From Gavia stellata (taxonomy: Eukaryota; Chordata; Aves; Gaviiformes; Gaviidae): a DNA stretch of 64,000 nucleotides. Positions 25,678-38,646 of this stretch are shown here, piece after piece. The notes beneath the pieces were generated by a model. It had not been told where the DNA came from and searched no databases. It was given only the letters and a program-made list of their open reading frames with translations. A program made the position numbers and the translations under genes. The stretch spans positions 9,377,001-9,441,000 of the forward strand of contig NC_082611.1 of assembly GCF_030936135.1 (NCBI RefSeq). Reading direction: 5' to 3'. How positions within the stretch are numbered: position 1 is the stretch's first letter; the number at the start of each line of letters is the position of its first letter.

Positions 25678-28564
25678 ATAGAGCCAATAAAGGGTATAAT
25701 TAAGGCTCAGAGTCAGGAAACAGTCAGAGATGCTGCTAGAAACAACAAGCAGAGATAGCAGCCATGGAAGTAACAGACTATGGACAGGCAGAACCAGACT
25801 GCTAGATCCCACGTGTGGAATCTCTGCAGGCATCAATGCATGGCCAATCTTCCAGAAAGAACACTGAATTGCTATGTGTTAAGGGTATCTGAAAGCTTTC
25901 AAGTCACTTTTGGAAACTGAATGTAAGCTCTGAAATTACTCAGAAGTAAACTATCCAATCTGGCATCAGTGTCTTTGCACAAGTCATGTAGAACATCTTT
26001 CCCTGTCTTCTGTGTCTCGTTGTGGACTCGGAGCTAGCTCCCCCAACTTACTGCTGTAGAGTTCATTGTTAGGAGATGACCCTCCCCAGCTTGGCAAATC
26101 ACATATGATATTCTGAAAAAGCAGATACTCAAAGCTAAAGTAATTATAGGCTACCTGTCTCTCATTTTAACACTTTTTAAAAAGGGCATACAGCAGACTG
26201 CCTGAAGTCACACTGTTTACTGATGTTAAGGTGTTCTGAAAAGAGAACTACCCCATTTTTCTGATCTGACTGCTATTTAACTGGTTCTGCTTCTCCTCTT
26301 ACTATTTTTCAATCAAGATTGGGAGCAAGGATAACTATGTCTTAAGGTGCCTGGAAGCCCATGTACTCAGTCAGAGAAATTAAAACGGACAGGGCAATGA
26401 CAACCACATGAAATTCGCAGTGAAACCTGGAGAAAAACACAGTGCAGTGCTCAGTTCTTTGAATTTACACTTCAGGAGCACACACAGTGAGATTCAGAGA
26501 AAGAACATTTGGGTTGGGGTTTGAGGAAATTCATGCCTCTGTAACAGGGCACAGTATCTTCCATCTGATCTCCCCATGTTGCAGATGATTTCTCCCATTC
26601 CTCACTTTACTGTGGCTGTTGAGTGGCTTTCAAGCTATGCAACACACACACGCACAAAGAGCCATTCTGAATACATGGTGTTTCTAGTGTATGTACATGC
26701 GAGAGCATTAAGCATGTCTTCAACCCAACATGGAGAGACTGAAATCAATGAGTGAGTTTGCTCACAAGTTTGCAAGGCAGCCAGATTTGGCCCTTTCCCC
26801 AGGGTAAAACAGGGTAAATTCCTAAGAGCACTCAGGGGTTTACAGCAACAATGCTAGTGACATCCCCCTGGCTGTCTGCGACATGTAAATACATTTATAG
26901 CTGCTACTGTTTGGAAATGCCATTAACCATTATTCAGTGCAATAATGATGGGCGATACACACACAGATGGGTCAGCCTAATGTGTCCTCAATGTACTAGA
27001 ACAAACAAATAAGAAGCATAACCCGTAAACAGTGAGCGTACTATAGCAGCCTTCTATCAGCACACATGGAAAAAAACCAGTTGACCGGTGATTTTCATGG
27101 TAGTAGCAATGAAATTCAGAGAAGTTTCTCATTTGCTCACCAAAATGTAACTACCTGCTCCCAGAAAGCAGAATTCAGAGCAGCTGGTGATGCCAACGTA
27201 GTAGAGAACCATCCAAGGCAGATGATGCAGTTCCTCTCTGGCACATATGTTGCTTACTTCAAGTAGAACACTTTGGACAGGAGGCAGCCTGAAGACTTTC
27301 TCTGTGGAATGAATCTCAAAAGGACTGATTAATAAAAATTCAAACCCACCTCCTTTCAGTCACTTTTGTAATTTCCTTAAAAAATGTAACCTCTCAGCAT
27401 GCAAATACTCCAGAGAGTGGGGTTTATTTTTCATTTGAGGTCTAATTCTGCTCCTAAAGAAATAAATTTTCAACTATCCCCTGGTTTCAGTAATGCAAGC
27501 TCAGGTCCATTTAGATTGATGTAATCTACATGGATGCAGCATTTTGGGCATTTCTTTTCTCTTTGTTTTTGACCTCAGGCAATTACGTGCTTTGTAGCTG
27601 GAAAGCAAAGCAATATCCGTTTCAGAGCTTAAGGGTATGAAAGAGGCAAGATCCACCTGCAGAACCCTCCTGGCACAGCCTCTCCTGCGACTTGTGTTTG
27701 TTTGCCAGTTAATAACTCAATTAGATGTCCTGAAAGGTCATCAACAGCTTTACTACACAGCATGTTTGCTATTTTCCCAGGGTCTTGGTACAACAGCAGA
27801 TGTGCTTATGGGTACTGCATAGTGGGTTTACCGCAGAACCAGGAAATTTTGAGATAAATAACCCTGGGGTTTTTTTTGTTCACTGATGTTTTTGTGCTCC
27901 CAGTAAATACAGCCTTGGTCATAGAGTTCAATTACTACTTATATATTCTGAAGCAAGAATAAAGAGTACACAGGCTGTGCTGTAGCAGCACTGTGTGAGG
28001 TGGAAGTGGTACAGAGGAGTAACAAGAAATGTGAGATGTGACCTAACAGGGATGATCTAAACCTCTGCTGCACCCATACCAACGTAACTGTGCTTGACTG
28101 TTATGGAAATATCTCACAGTCTGAACTGATGACTCAGTCCAGGAAATCCGTGATTATATTTAATCCTGAAACTATATGTGACCCAACACTGGCTAAAGCT
28201 GGAAGTCTGATCATCAACAATTATAAAAAAACATTCTCACAAAATAAAATTTGACACATAGTCGCATACTTTGTGGCTTTCAGTGGTAACAATGCACATA
28301 CAAAAATAAAGGCAAAAACTAAAGGCAAGTCTGATTTCCCTTCTTTTACCATTATTTTCAAAACAGTTTCTCCCACATACATTTAAAATTATAGAGAATA
28401 TATTGCTTTAGAAACACCCCAAAGCACCACAACAAAAATCAGTATCTTCTACTCCTACTCAGAAGGTTGTCCAGCACCTCTTAGGACTGATAGGGAACAG
28501 GATGCCAGAAGGCAGCAAAGCAGTTCAGGATGAGCATGTTCTGGTCAGGAGCTCAGCAGCAAAG

Positions 28565-31500
28565 CTAAGCTCTTCCCCACTCTTTGTTCTTTAGTTTCTT
28601 CCTTTGGATTTTCCCAGATATCATCTTTGGTAGTTGTTGAACAAACTCCAACTCTTCTGTAAAGAGAAATAACAACAACACTTAACAGTTTGACACAGCT
28701 TCATTCCAAGCTGTGTTCCTTTTCTGTGGCAAGCCTGCGATTTTAAAAGCTACGGGCTCTTTTGAGGACGAAGCAGGCAGGCAGCACATGAGTCCCAGTG
28801 CCCATCAAAAAGAACGAGTTACGTTTTAGTGAAACACAGCTCATCAGTTGGGTGACTCAGTAATTCCTCAAATCAGCAGTGGGGGACAATCACATGCCAC
28901 TGAATTTGAGCACAACTTGGACTTCAAAGGGAGCAACTAAGTGGCTTTATTTGGTCGCGTGAAACCCTGGCTAGTGAGGCAGAGCTAGGACTCCTGCCCA
29001 CATACCGAGCAGAAATGTTTTGATTCATCTATTTGTTTCTTCATTTTTTTCCTGGTCAGGTTCAGGTTCTGTATCATTACAAAACTGCACTAACATGTTG
29101 GTGAGTTTGACTGACTCAATGTATAAATTGAGAAGTCTGTGACGGCAGCAGAGAGGTAACCTCCTGAGCAAGACCTTCCCTGCTGTAATGAGCAATTTGC
29201 ACCACTAGAACAGGGCTCAGGGGAAAATCTAGCCACATCTGTTTAAAGCCCAACATAGGCCAGTACCAAAACTCAAGAATCTGTTCCGGGATTGTATTTT
29301 TAAGATTGCTTTAAAAACAATTACCTCCCAAGGTCATAATTATGTTAAAAAACTTACTACGTACATAGAATAAACGGATTACATGAACAAACTGATTACT
29401 TTCCTTCAGACAAAGTGGATTACTTTACCAAAAGTACTTACTCACATTTGAAATCCGAATGTGCTTAAAAAGAAACAGATTCTGAAATAGTGACCAGATT
29501 ACATTTTTCAATATGTTTTTATGATTGCCCTTAAAAATCTAACGCTATTTATAGTTATTCCACTCCAAAAATGGGATTGCGTTTAAAATATCCAACATGT
29601 TTTCACTCTGTTCTGATTGAACCAAGGAGAGAAAAATTAATCTCCCAGAACAAAGCTTGTTACTCAGGAAAAGGGAAGGGAAATTTAAAACCCTGCATCA
29701 CGGTTGTTGGAATGCTATGCAGAAACTGAGGGAAGCCAAAGACAGACAGTGAAGTCTTTTCTGAAGACTTTTGGTGGGAGCTGGTGCATCATTGCTTAGC
29801 CAGGTGGGGCTTATCCTGCTGCTCCTGATGAACTATTCATGTTTAACTCTGAATGTGGATGCCCTGGGGTTCTTTTCAACCGTTCTAGATACTCTGCTAG
29901 TGGAGTTTGATTCCTGCCTCACCTGGAAAGGCTGTAGTACTGTAGTACTGTTTACCTCTGCACAGCCCACTGATACCAGTAATGAGATGTGAAAATCATG
30001 CGGAGATTCTCCTAAACCTGCAGTACCCTTTGAGTCTGATAATCTGCGACCAGTGCAAACTGTAATAACTCTGCTGAGGAACTTGACAGGCTATTGAGTA
30101 TTGCCAGCTAAGGCTTTCACCCACGCTATAGTATTCAGACCCCCTGTAATTGTAACATCCAAGCATTATCTTTCTCTGTTCAGTTAGTCATTCAAAATGT
30201 CTAGAAATACACTTAATATTTTATAACTGTATTTAATTTGTAAATCTGATTCTTTTGTTTAAAATAATTAGGATAAATTTATGCACATAGACACAATTTG
30301 ATTAGGTGAAGGAACATTTCATTTTCCTGTACATAAGCCCAATGAAATCTAATATAGGTTCATCTGTAGTTTCAATGTAAGAAGACACGATCAGATCCTA
30401 TCAGGATAGGCCTATGATGTTCAGCTAAGCAGTATTTACTTATGTAGTTAGGATGGGGTCAGATTCAAAATGTTACATTTCAAAACTTGATTAAAAGAGG
30501 TTCCAGGAGAAAAAAAGCAAAATTCTACTATTTCAAAATATAACCTGATTGTATTTCTAATCTCATTATTAGGTTTGATTAGAGGAGTTTTAATTTTAGG
30601 GTGCATTGCCAGGAACTACTTGTATATTCAGAACTCAGTGATACTTGCCTTTCTCAGGTATTTGTAAGGTGCAGTAACTTTTTTTCACATGCTGAAAAAT
30701 TAATTTTTCAGGATCATGAGATGTAAATTCAGGAGACAGAACAATAAAAGCTTTTACCACCTAAAGGAGAGAGCTACAGTAAGGCAACACTCAGCAATCA
30801 CTAACTTGATGAATAATGTTCAATAGAAAGACTAAGATGAATAACGCAATTTTCTACAATCAAATTTCTTTCAAGCTAGTGGAAATAAAAGTTTCCGAGC
30901 CAGATGCTGGACAACTTTCTGTTTTTTATCACTTATTGAGCTCCACAAACGGGCCTTAAAACTACTCATCGCGAACATAGCGGTATTCCCAGCAGACAGG
31001 AATTCTTCACTGGTGTCTGGGCAGCCACGTCACATCCTCACAGTACTCAAGAAGAGAGGAGACTTAGGTAGGCCACATTTGCTTAATGGTCTTCCTAAGA
31101 ATAGCTAGGGGACGTTACTTGAAAGTATAGGATCTCGTTGGGATTCAGAGAAGCAATTGCCAGAGTTTCAAATTGGCCTAGGTGCCCCTAATTTTTCGGA
31201 AATCAAAAGGAAGTTAGATGCCTCTGTCTCCTCAAATGTATTTGAAAATGCCAGTTTACATCTTTACAATGTTAATACAAGCCAAGATTTCCCTCACAGA
31301 CATAGCTATTTCTCAATATGCATATACATTAGATGTTTTAGGTAGCTCCTAATATCAATGTCCTTACCTCTCCTCTAATGAGGTCTGGGCTGCTGACAGC
31401 AGCTGTTTCAGCTCCTGCTGAATGCTCTATCAGGGCACTCCCTCTCTACTTCAAGCAGCCCAATGCGATACCTAGAGAGGAAGTAAGAATTTGGTGTTAA

Positions 31501-34205
31501 GAAGCAGAGCTGGGCAAATAATTCTGAAATCTTTGGTTAAGTGGTGAATCAAACCCAGTGCTTCTGCGATCAGTTATGATGCCTTCAGAGCAGTGTAAAA
31601 AACCCAGGTTTTCGTAAACTAAGTATATGTGTTTGGAGGGAGGCACTTCAGAAGTCACCAGTGAACTGAAAATACTCCCCAAAATGTGTTTGATTCCTTA
31701 CCACATATCTAGCATAAAGACAGAAAGGCCTTGCTGGTTTGATCTGGAAGGCAAGGTTGCTGCCTTCTCTTGGAGGCAGAATGTTACCATTTTCATCTAC
31801 TACCTAAAATGAAAGAAAGCTCACTCATGAGTTAGGTGATATGCTGCTAAACAGAGACCAGTCCTGCCATGACCTTATCTTATTTCAGACTGAAATAACC
31901 AGAACGCTTTACATTCATCAAAGTACCTGAATATTGTAAGGTGGAACTGCTGTTCCTAATGCACCAGGCTTAGCTTGCATCCCCTCATGAGTTGCACATA
32001 CAATACCCTGTAAAAGAAAATTGAGTTTATGTGGTTTGTTATTCTATACAAATGGATAATTTTGCAGCTAACTAAATGATCTACAAGTCTAGAAGAAATA
32101 ATAGACGTTTGTTTAAAAACATTTTTTCCCGCTGTGATTTTAAAGTCCACTACTCGTTCATCTAATGGTGTAAATCAGCACAGCTGAGAGAAATCCATAC
32201 AACAGCACTGATCTAAGTCAGTGAAAGATTCTACTCAGTGGGAAAAATCCTGTTTTCCTTCAAAGTGGTGCTGCAGATTAAATCAACTGGGCTTGAAATG
32301 CTTCTGATTTAGATTTGCTTTACAGTAATTTGGCCCCATTTGCTTTTCAGAAATGTCCTCTGATTTATATTGGTGTGAGCGAAGCAGCAGTGTTCTTGGC
32401 TACACTGTCATTAGTGTCAGCACTCTACTGATACTTCTTGTAGGGGGACAAGCAAGTCCACAAACTTGGATTTATGGGACTTGGAGTTTTTCCTCATCTG
32501 AACCACTGAAGTGGCACCATGGAACAGTCTGGTCTGAGTTAAAAATTTTCTCCAGGGAACTTCTATCCTAGACATGGGTAATGATATTTCCACATGATAT
32601 ACACTGTATGCGAGTGACTGCAAACATACTGATTCGGTCTGGCCATAACATTCATAGATATCTAACCCCGTCTTATTTTCCTACTCTGCCACCATGGCAG
32701 GGTGGTTTGACTCCCCTCCACTCATGCACTATTGCAGGCTCTTGAATTTGTAACTTCATACGTGTTGGGAAAAAACCCCAAGAAATAAATGCATTAAAAT
32801 CACTGAAGGAAAGAATATGGTTTGAATCTAGGGTCGAGCTGCATACAAGCAGAAATGGCAATTTTGCAGGTCTCTATGAGGATCCCAGCTTCTGAAATTA
32901 TTACACTCTGACAGTGCATGACACAACCTGTGTGGGATGGGACTAGGGGGAAAAGCTCCAGCCTACAACGTGGCTCTGGTGGAATGGATACCTGGTAAGA
33001 TCGTGCTGCAACACCATGTGATAAGTAGTGGGTGATAGGAAACGCAGACAGACTCTGGGCATTAAAACAAAAGAGTTCTATTTGCTGCGAACTTGCTGAA
33101 ATGTCTCGTCGTGGGCACTCCAACAAGCAAACACCAAGCAAAAATCAAAGAGACAGTGACACCATTATTTGGTGGGAACAGAGCATGCCTCAGGACGGTT
33201 TACAGTGGAGAGGGAGATTTCATTACTCATCTTTACTAAGAAAGAATCTGTGCTATTACAAAGAGATGTGACTTGCCCTAGATCAATCCCTATGTCTGTG
33301 CGTGGTACAAAAATTTAATCTATGTTTTTGAATTTTCACTCTACTGAGAGCACTGTCTCCCCTCACGCCTTGCGTTAACAAGGCACTAATGGAACAGCTT
33401 TTGCTTTCAATGACACACAGTTTTTATTCTTACATTTAAAATAGTTGCTGCACCGTACTGTAGCTTGCCATATGAAAAGATGCATGATCCCCGAATCCAT
33501 GGAGAAAATGAGGTGGAAGAGTCAAATTTTATCCAACATGTATCAGACAGACCCCATAGGGCATCAGAGGAATTCAAATTCTTCCAAAACTTGGTAATGA
33601 CGAGAAAAAAATTATAAAGGAATCATTTAATAGGACAAAAGAATTTACAAATGGGGTTAAGTGGATATAGACATTGTGAATTTACATAATCCTCTTTCCA
33701 TTCATTAACAGGCCTGATTCCTTCAGGAATTTCTCAGGAGTGTAGCTTCATGTCACCTAGTAGAAGGGGTTTTCCTTTAGTGTAGTTTTGCTGCAGATCA
33801 TAAGCATGGTAAGGGAAAAAAGACTGTGGAAGTATTTAATCGGAAGCGCACAAAGTCCTCTCTGCTTCCTTCAAATTTCTGTTACTTCATTTACTAAGAA
33901 AAGAATGCTTTCTATCCAGAACTAGTCAGTCTGACCATAATAATAATAATAGACATTGAGGTTTAAAGAATCTAGCTGTGAATGCCTGGCCCCTCATCCA
34001 GCAAATAACCTACCTCTGCACCTGACTGCCTAGGTACCACAGGAAAACAAATACGGATCTTTTATGAAAGCATCATAAAAGGCTGAGATAAACAAAAAAT
34101 GTATCCATATGCTGTATTACCCACTGGAAGTAAGTGTAAATACCCGAATTAAAGAGGCGAAGTGTGTTACCTTCTCCAGTTGAGCCCATTTATGCAAAAT
34201 GTGTG
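28565..34205 (-). pseudogene. ACSM copy C, decayed pseudogene (ACSM5-like in part)
   Basis: Recognisable exon relics, by homology to the other copies, are exon 13 at 28565-28651, 12 at 30649-30760, 11 at 31368-31471, 9 at 31702-31803, 8 at 31927-32007, 7 at 32630-32753, 6 at 32992-33054, 5 at 33434-33590, and only the tail of exon 1 at 34171-34205. Exons 2, 3, 4 and 10 were not found. Exon 7 has two in-frame TAG codons. Exon 6 is 17 bases short, exon 11 is 4 bases long, exon 12 has internal length changes, and the exon 5 acceptor is lost. Exons 8, 9 and most of 13 remain readable: exon 13 still encodes LPKMISGKIQRKK and ends NKEWGRA, closest to copy E. The missing exons include the ATP-binding loop, so no enzyme can be made. 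Confidence 0.9.
33937..33951. repeat. Short (ATA)n microsatellite
   Basis: Five repeats of ATA near the 5' side of pseudogene C, in the stretch where exons 2-4 are missing. Confidence 0.7.
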
Positions 34206-37200
34206 ACACTCACGGAAGCCTTAAAAAGCAGAGGACCGTCGTGCCCACAGCCTCCCTCTCTCAAGGGGAATCTGCCTGGAGAGCAGGGAGCCATGCGGAG
34301 CATGGGCACCTTGCCAGAGAGACCCTGCTGCAGCCGGATTTGACCACAACAGAATTTTGTTCACTTTTCTTCTGGTAGAATCACATTAAGCAAACTTCTT
34401 GCTCTCATGGGGGATTTCATTTTCTACACTCACTAGAAGCCTGTGAGATTGTGCTTGAAGATAACTTTATTTTGGATTTTAGGACTTTAAAGGAATCCAT
34501 TAGGAAATAAGCAGCCACTGGACTCTGTTGGTCTGCCACAGCTGATAGAAGCTCAAACGCTGATGGTGAGTACTGGTCTGCATCTTAAATCTAATACTTG
34601 AATGTGATGGCCAAACTTGGCACATTATCCCTTGTCTAATTGATCTTTTCAATAATGAATCCTTCCCACACAGATATGCTTACATCCATTTAATTTATAA
34701 ATTGTGTTCTTTTTTTTCTTACAGGGGGACTATTAAGGCTTAGATCAAGTATTAGCATAATAATGGTTTTATATCAACAATCTGAAAAGCCTTATGAATA
34801 ACTAAAACCAAACTCACCTAATGGCTGCTCTGTTTTTCATTAAAGCTTTATTCCAACTTTTTGTATTGTGGGAAAGGAGATGAAGTTGTAGATCAGTTAT
34901 AAAATGCTCCTGCTCAATAGACTGGCTAAAATAACAGACACAAAGTCACAAATCTCACCATCCAGCAAATCTGCAAGACTAAGTTCCAAACATATTCTGG
35001 AAATGTATTAAGGATTTCTAGACATAAAACTAAGTATTAACTTTCTTACTAATGCAAGCAGAGCAATTTTATGTGCCAAAACACATACACACAATATATA
35101 TACACACAGAGTATATATGTATACATGCAACATTAGAGCATGTACTATGAAGTTCTACAACTTACTAGTTTCTCATAATGTATGATAGCATCATATATGA
35201 AAGGATTATTTCTTACATACTGAATATAATCTCAATTCTCGTTTCATTTACCTCAGAGGGGTTGTTAAAGCAAAAGACAGGGTCTTGTGTTCATACCTAT
35301 TTCAACATAGTCTTTACTATTTCAAAAGAGTCTTCAGTATAAATACATGATGGTTGTGCAATTTAGTAGTCGTATACTATGTATAATAACAAGTCTTACA
35401 GTTTAAAAACACGCCAAATACTCCCAACCTTGCACTGAGAATTCCACTCCTGGGTAGTGGTTGGAAGACAAGAGATACGCCATCAAAAGAAGGGGACACC
35501 TACACATGGTTCTCACGCTACCACCAAAAATGTGGATTTTGAATCTTGCTGCAATAAAACTGCTAGTGCCCCATCTGTAGCAATGCATTTTCAGGACTTG
35601 CACTGCCACCATCTCAAACCAGAAAAAAATTGTATGACCACTAACGGGAAAACATTGAAGAGGAAATATGTTCCCTGTCCCCAGCTGAAACCAAAGATTT
35701 CTCTCTACTTTATAAAACTTCAAAAGTCAGAAACAAGTTCTCTAAAAGAACTATAATTAGTTATTTTACTTGTTTGCTGTCCTTAGAACAGCTGTGTTGC
35801 CCATTCTAAACACACATAAAACGCCAAAAGAAAGGGCTAATTATCTTCTGAAGCATGAGGCTGAAGACCAGAGAGTCTCAAGAACACAACAGTTTCCTCC
35901 TTATGATCCATTTCTGTTTCCTTGTCATCCCGGAACAAGGGAGAACAGCACTATCTTTGCAGACATTAGGCAAAGCGTGCAGAGGCAGTGGCAGCATTAA
36001 CACCTGGGTGAGGTTGCTTTGCAACCTCATCATAATGTTGCACTTCTGTAATCCCTATAGAGACCATACATACCGAAGTCACCATGTCCCTTCCATAGGC
36101 TTTGGATGAGAGGCTAAACTCTCAGGAAATAATGCATCAAAATATATTTGATACAGAATACCTTTTCTGATGCAGGTATTACCTTTTCTATTGTCTCTGA
36201 GAATAACATCAAATTGAACCTGGGCTGTAAGATGGATGGAGAGGAGATCCTAAAGGGAAAGGCTAGTCTATTAAAAATTGTATTTTTCAGCCAGAATGAT
36301 ACAATCCAGCCAAGTTTCAAACTTTGTGGCTCCAAAAGAAAGGCATGTGCTAGAGAGATATATATTGCTTTCAACTGCTTGTAGCTGCAAGCCTGTGTCT
36401 CTGAAATCATTCTGCATGGATCAGAGGAGATGTATTGGTGATTCTCTGATCCTGGGCAGAGGAGAAGAATTAAACAAACCATCTACCTTGAACATGAGAC
36501 AGAAAAGTGTACTGAATATCAATGATAAGAGGTTGCTGCAGCATGGAGCAGAGCACCTCAGAGACTACAGCCACAGCACGTGGCGTGAATAACCCATCAG
36601 TCTGCCTGACTTTAATCTCATTCCATTCATGGAAAAAAACCTGCGTACTAGAGCACAACAGAAACCCAGTTTCTAAGGTCAGCTAAGCAAGGGATCACTG
36701 TAGGTGACAGTTCTAGTGTTGAAGCCTGGAGAAAATTATTCTAATGAGCCACACTAGAATTTAGAGTCAAAAGTCATGACCCCACTGAAATCAGTGGTAA
36801 AACTCTTGTCTTCAGTGTGGTAGTTTCACTCAGACCTTTTTTTTAAGGCTTTGAACTTTCCCAACTCTGAATTTAGTTCCTTTATTTTAAGTCCTTAAAT
36901 GTGTAAGGGGGGAAATCAACCTCCCAATCCTCAGACATTACTGGAGTTCAACTGCCGAAACAGCTAACTGCAGAGACAAGGACAGTTTCCAGGGGCTTTG
37001 AATTCTAGTTTGTACACTTGTTTATCATTCCACTTTTTGCAGACTTCTTGTCGTTTTGTCCACTTTTTGTTGTTTTTAAACACTTGTTTGTTTGAAACCA
37101 AGCAGAAAGATCTAGAAGATGTAGAGTCCCTGGAAGGCCCAGGAGTACGTGGCTTTTAAAGGAAACTGAACTGGGTACAGAAAAAAGCTTGAGGCAGCCA

Positions 37201-38646
37201 TGAGTGACATGCCCAAACAAGTGCATTCAGGAAACTAATGATTAGTTTTATTACCATGTAATCTAATGCTCCTAGAAACCTTAGGAGTGAAATAGAGAAA
37301 AGTGTTCTGAAATGTCTGTGAAATACTAAGGACCATTACAAAACATGAAGCTACTGTGAAAAAAGAATGAAGTAAACATTGAATTTATTGACAATTGCTT
37401 TCATTTCAGCAGTTGCTAGTACAGAAATTAAACATAAGCAAAGTGTTTACTCTCAAGAAATAAAATATTTTACTTTCTCAAAATTAGAATTCTCCAAATC
37501 TCACTTTACAGCTGCAGTAGACATAGAACTCCAGGCAGTGAGACACAGCTGTAAAAGACCTTCTTTCCTGCCTAAAGATGCTATTGTTCTCCAGCAATTT
37601 CTTCTTATTTAATAAACAGGACTCCAATGCTGGAGATGTTGTTGTCAAATGATGAAAATTCATGCCAGAAAATGAAATAATCTTTGAGTATACAAAATTA
37701 AAAAAAACCTGAGGATGAACAGCTAAGAACTGATATAGCCTTACAGTTTGGCCCACTATTGCATGTGCAACTATAAGAAATAAGGGTGTGTACACTACAG
37801 TACATGTTTCTTCATAAAGCTAAGAGCTAAATGTTAAACAGGGATGTGATCATCCAAACCAGATCAAGGGAGTTTTTTCACTGGTTTCACCTCTAAGTGG
37901 CTGCAGAAATAGACTGGTCCTGTAGCAAGTGTCTACTATGGCAAAGGACCGTGATCTGTTTTACAAATTGGGTCACCTGCCCAACAGCAAACCTCATTTT
38001 AAATACCACCAGAAGTGGTACAGGAGTTTTGTCTATTGTGCGTGAAGATCAGAACAGAGGGTGAGCACCGAAGCTACTTCTGTATGACAGAGTATTTGTG
38101 GATAAAGCATGGGAGAAGCTGGCACTGCTTGTCATCAACACATGTATTAAAACAAGAAAGGTTTATGAAGGTCATACAGTGGTATCAATAACGAGGAGTC
38201 TTTCTACCTTCAGTAAATGATAGGAGAGCCGCACTCAGTTTAAACATGCTGCATTTAAGGACAGAGCATTTGAACCACTCAAATCCATGCCTGCCTTTTC
38301 TGCAGCTTGGAGCTAGACAATTGATATCAGCAATATCTCTTCACTGATCTTGGATGCTATCTAACAGAGATGGGTCACCAGCCAAATTCTGGTGAACCTG
38401 TGGACATTCAGGACTAGAATGGAGTTTTATGGTTTGTTCCCTTTCCCAGCAGTGCTTCAGGAACTGAAACCACAGTACTGACATTAGAAGCTTTGCAAGC
38501 AGGTGCAAACATCACATCTTGGTGTTATCTATAGTTTTTGATGCCCAGCCATTTAACAAAAATAGATCAGAAGAAGGACAGTTATATCACAGAAATTTAT
38601 ATAGTGTTAATGGAATGAAAGAAGTTCTGTTAAATTCCAAACAATG
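34206..38646. other. Intergenic region between pseudogene C and gene D
   Basis: About 4.4 kb of AT-rich sequence. I looked for the missing exons 1-4 of copy C and found no match. It has a CA/TA-rich simple stretch at 35081-35127. Longer open frames (35403-35723 minus, 36114-36482 minus) show no recognisable domains. The 3' untranslated region of gene D should lie at the right end, but no convincing poly(A) signal was identified. Confidence 0.5.
35081..35127. repeat. CA/TA-rich simple sequence
   Basis: Alternating ACACATACAC, ATATATA and TACACACA words, an imperfect purine-pyrimidine dinucleotide tract. Confidence 0.65.

Larger units (their letters stand above)
23262..28564. other. Intergenic region between copies B and C
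   Basis: About 5.3 kb between the start codon of copy B and the stop of pseudogene C. It should include the promoter and any 5' untranslated exon of copy B. It contains a C-rich tract (23624-23651) and the CR1 remnant at 25566-25677. No coding sequence with recognisable similarity was found on either strand. Confidence 0.55.

Noticed and set aside
33600-34170. Search for exons 2-4 of pseudogene C
   Set aside because: None of the strong family motifs (PEWW, LQASKAK-like, TSGTTG) appears on the minus strand in this interval.
36114-36482. 122-codon open frame between C and D
   Set aside because: No recognisable domains, AT-rich composition and overlapping frames on the other strand; judged a chance frame.
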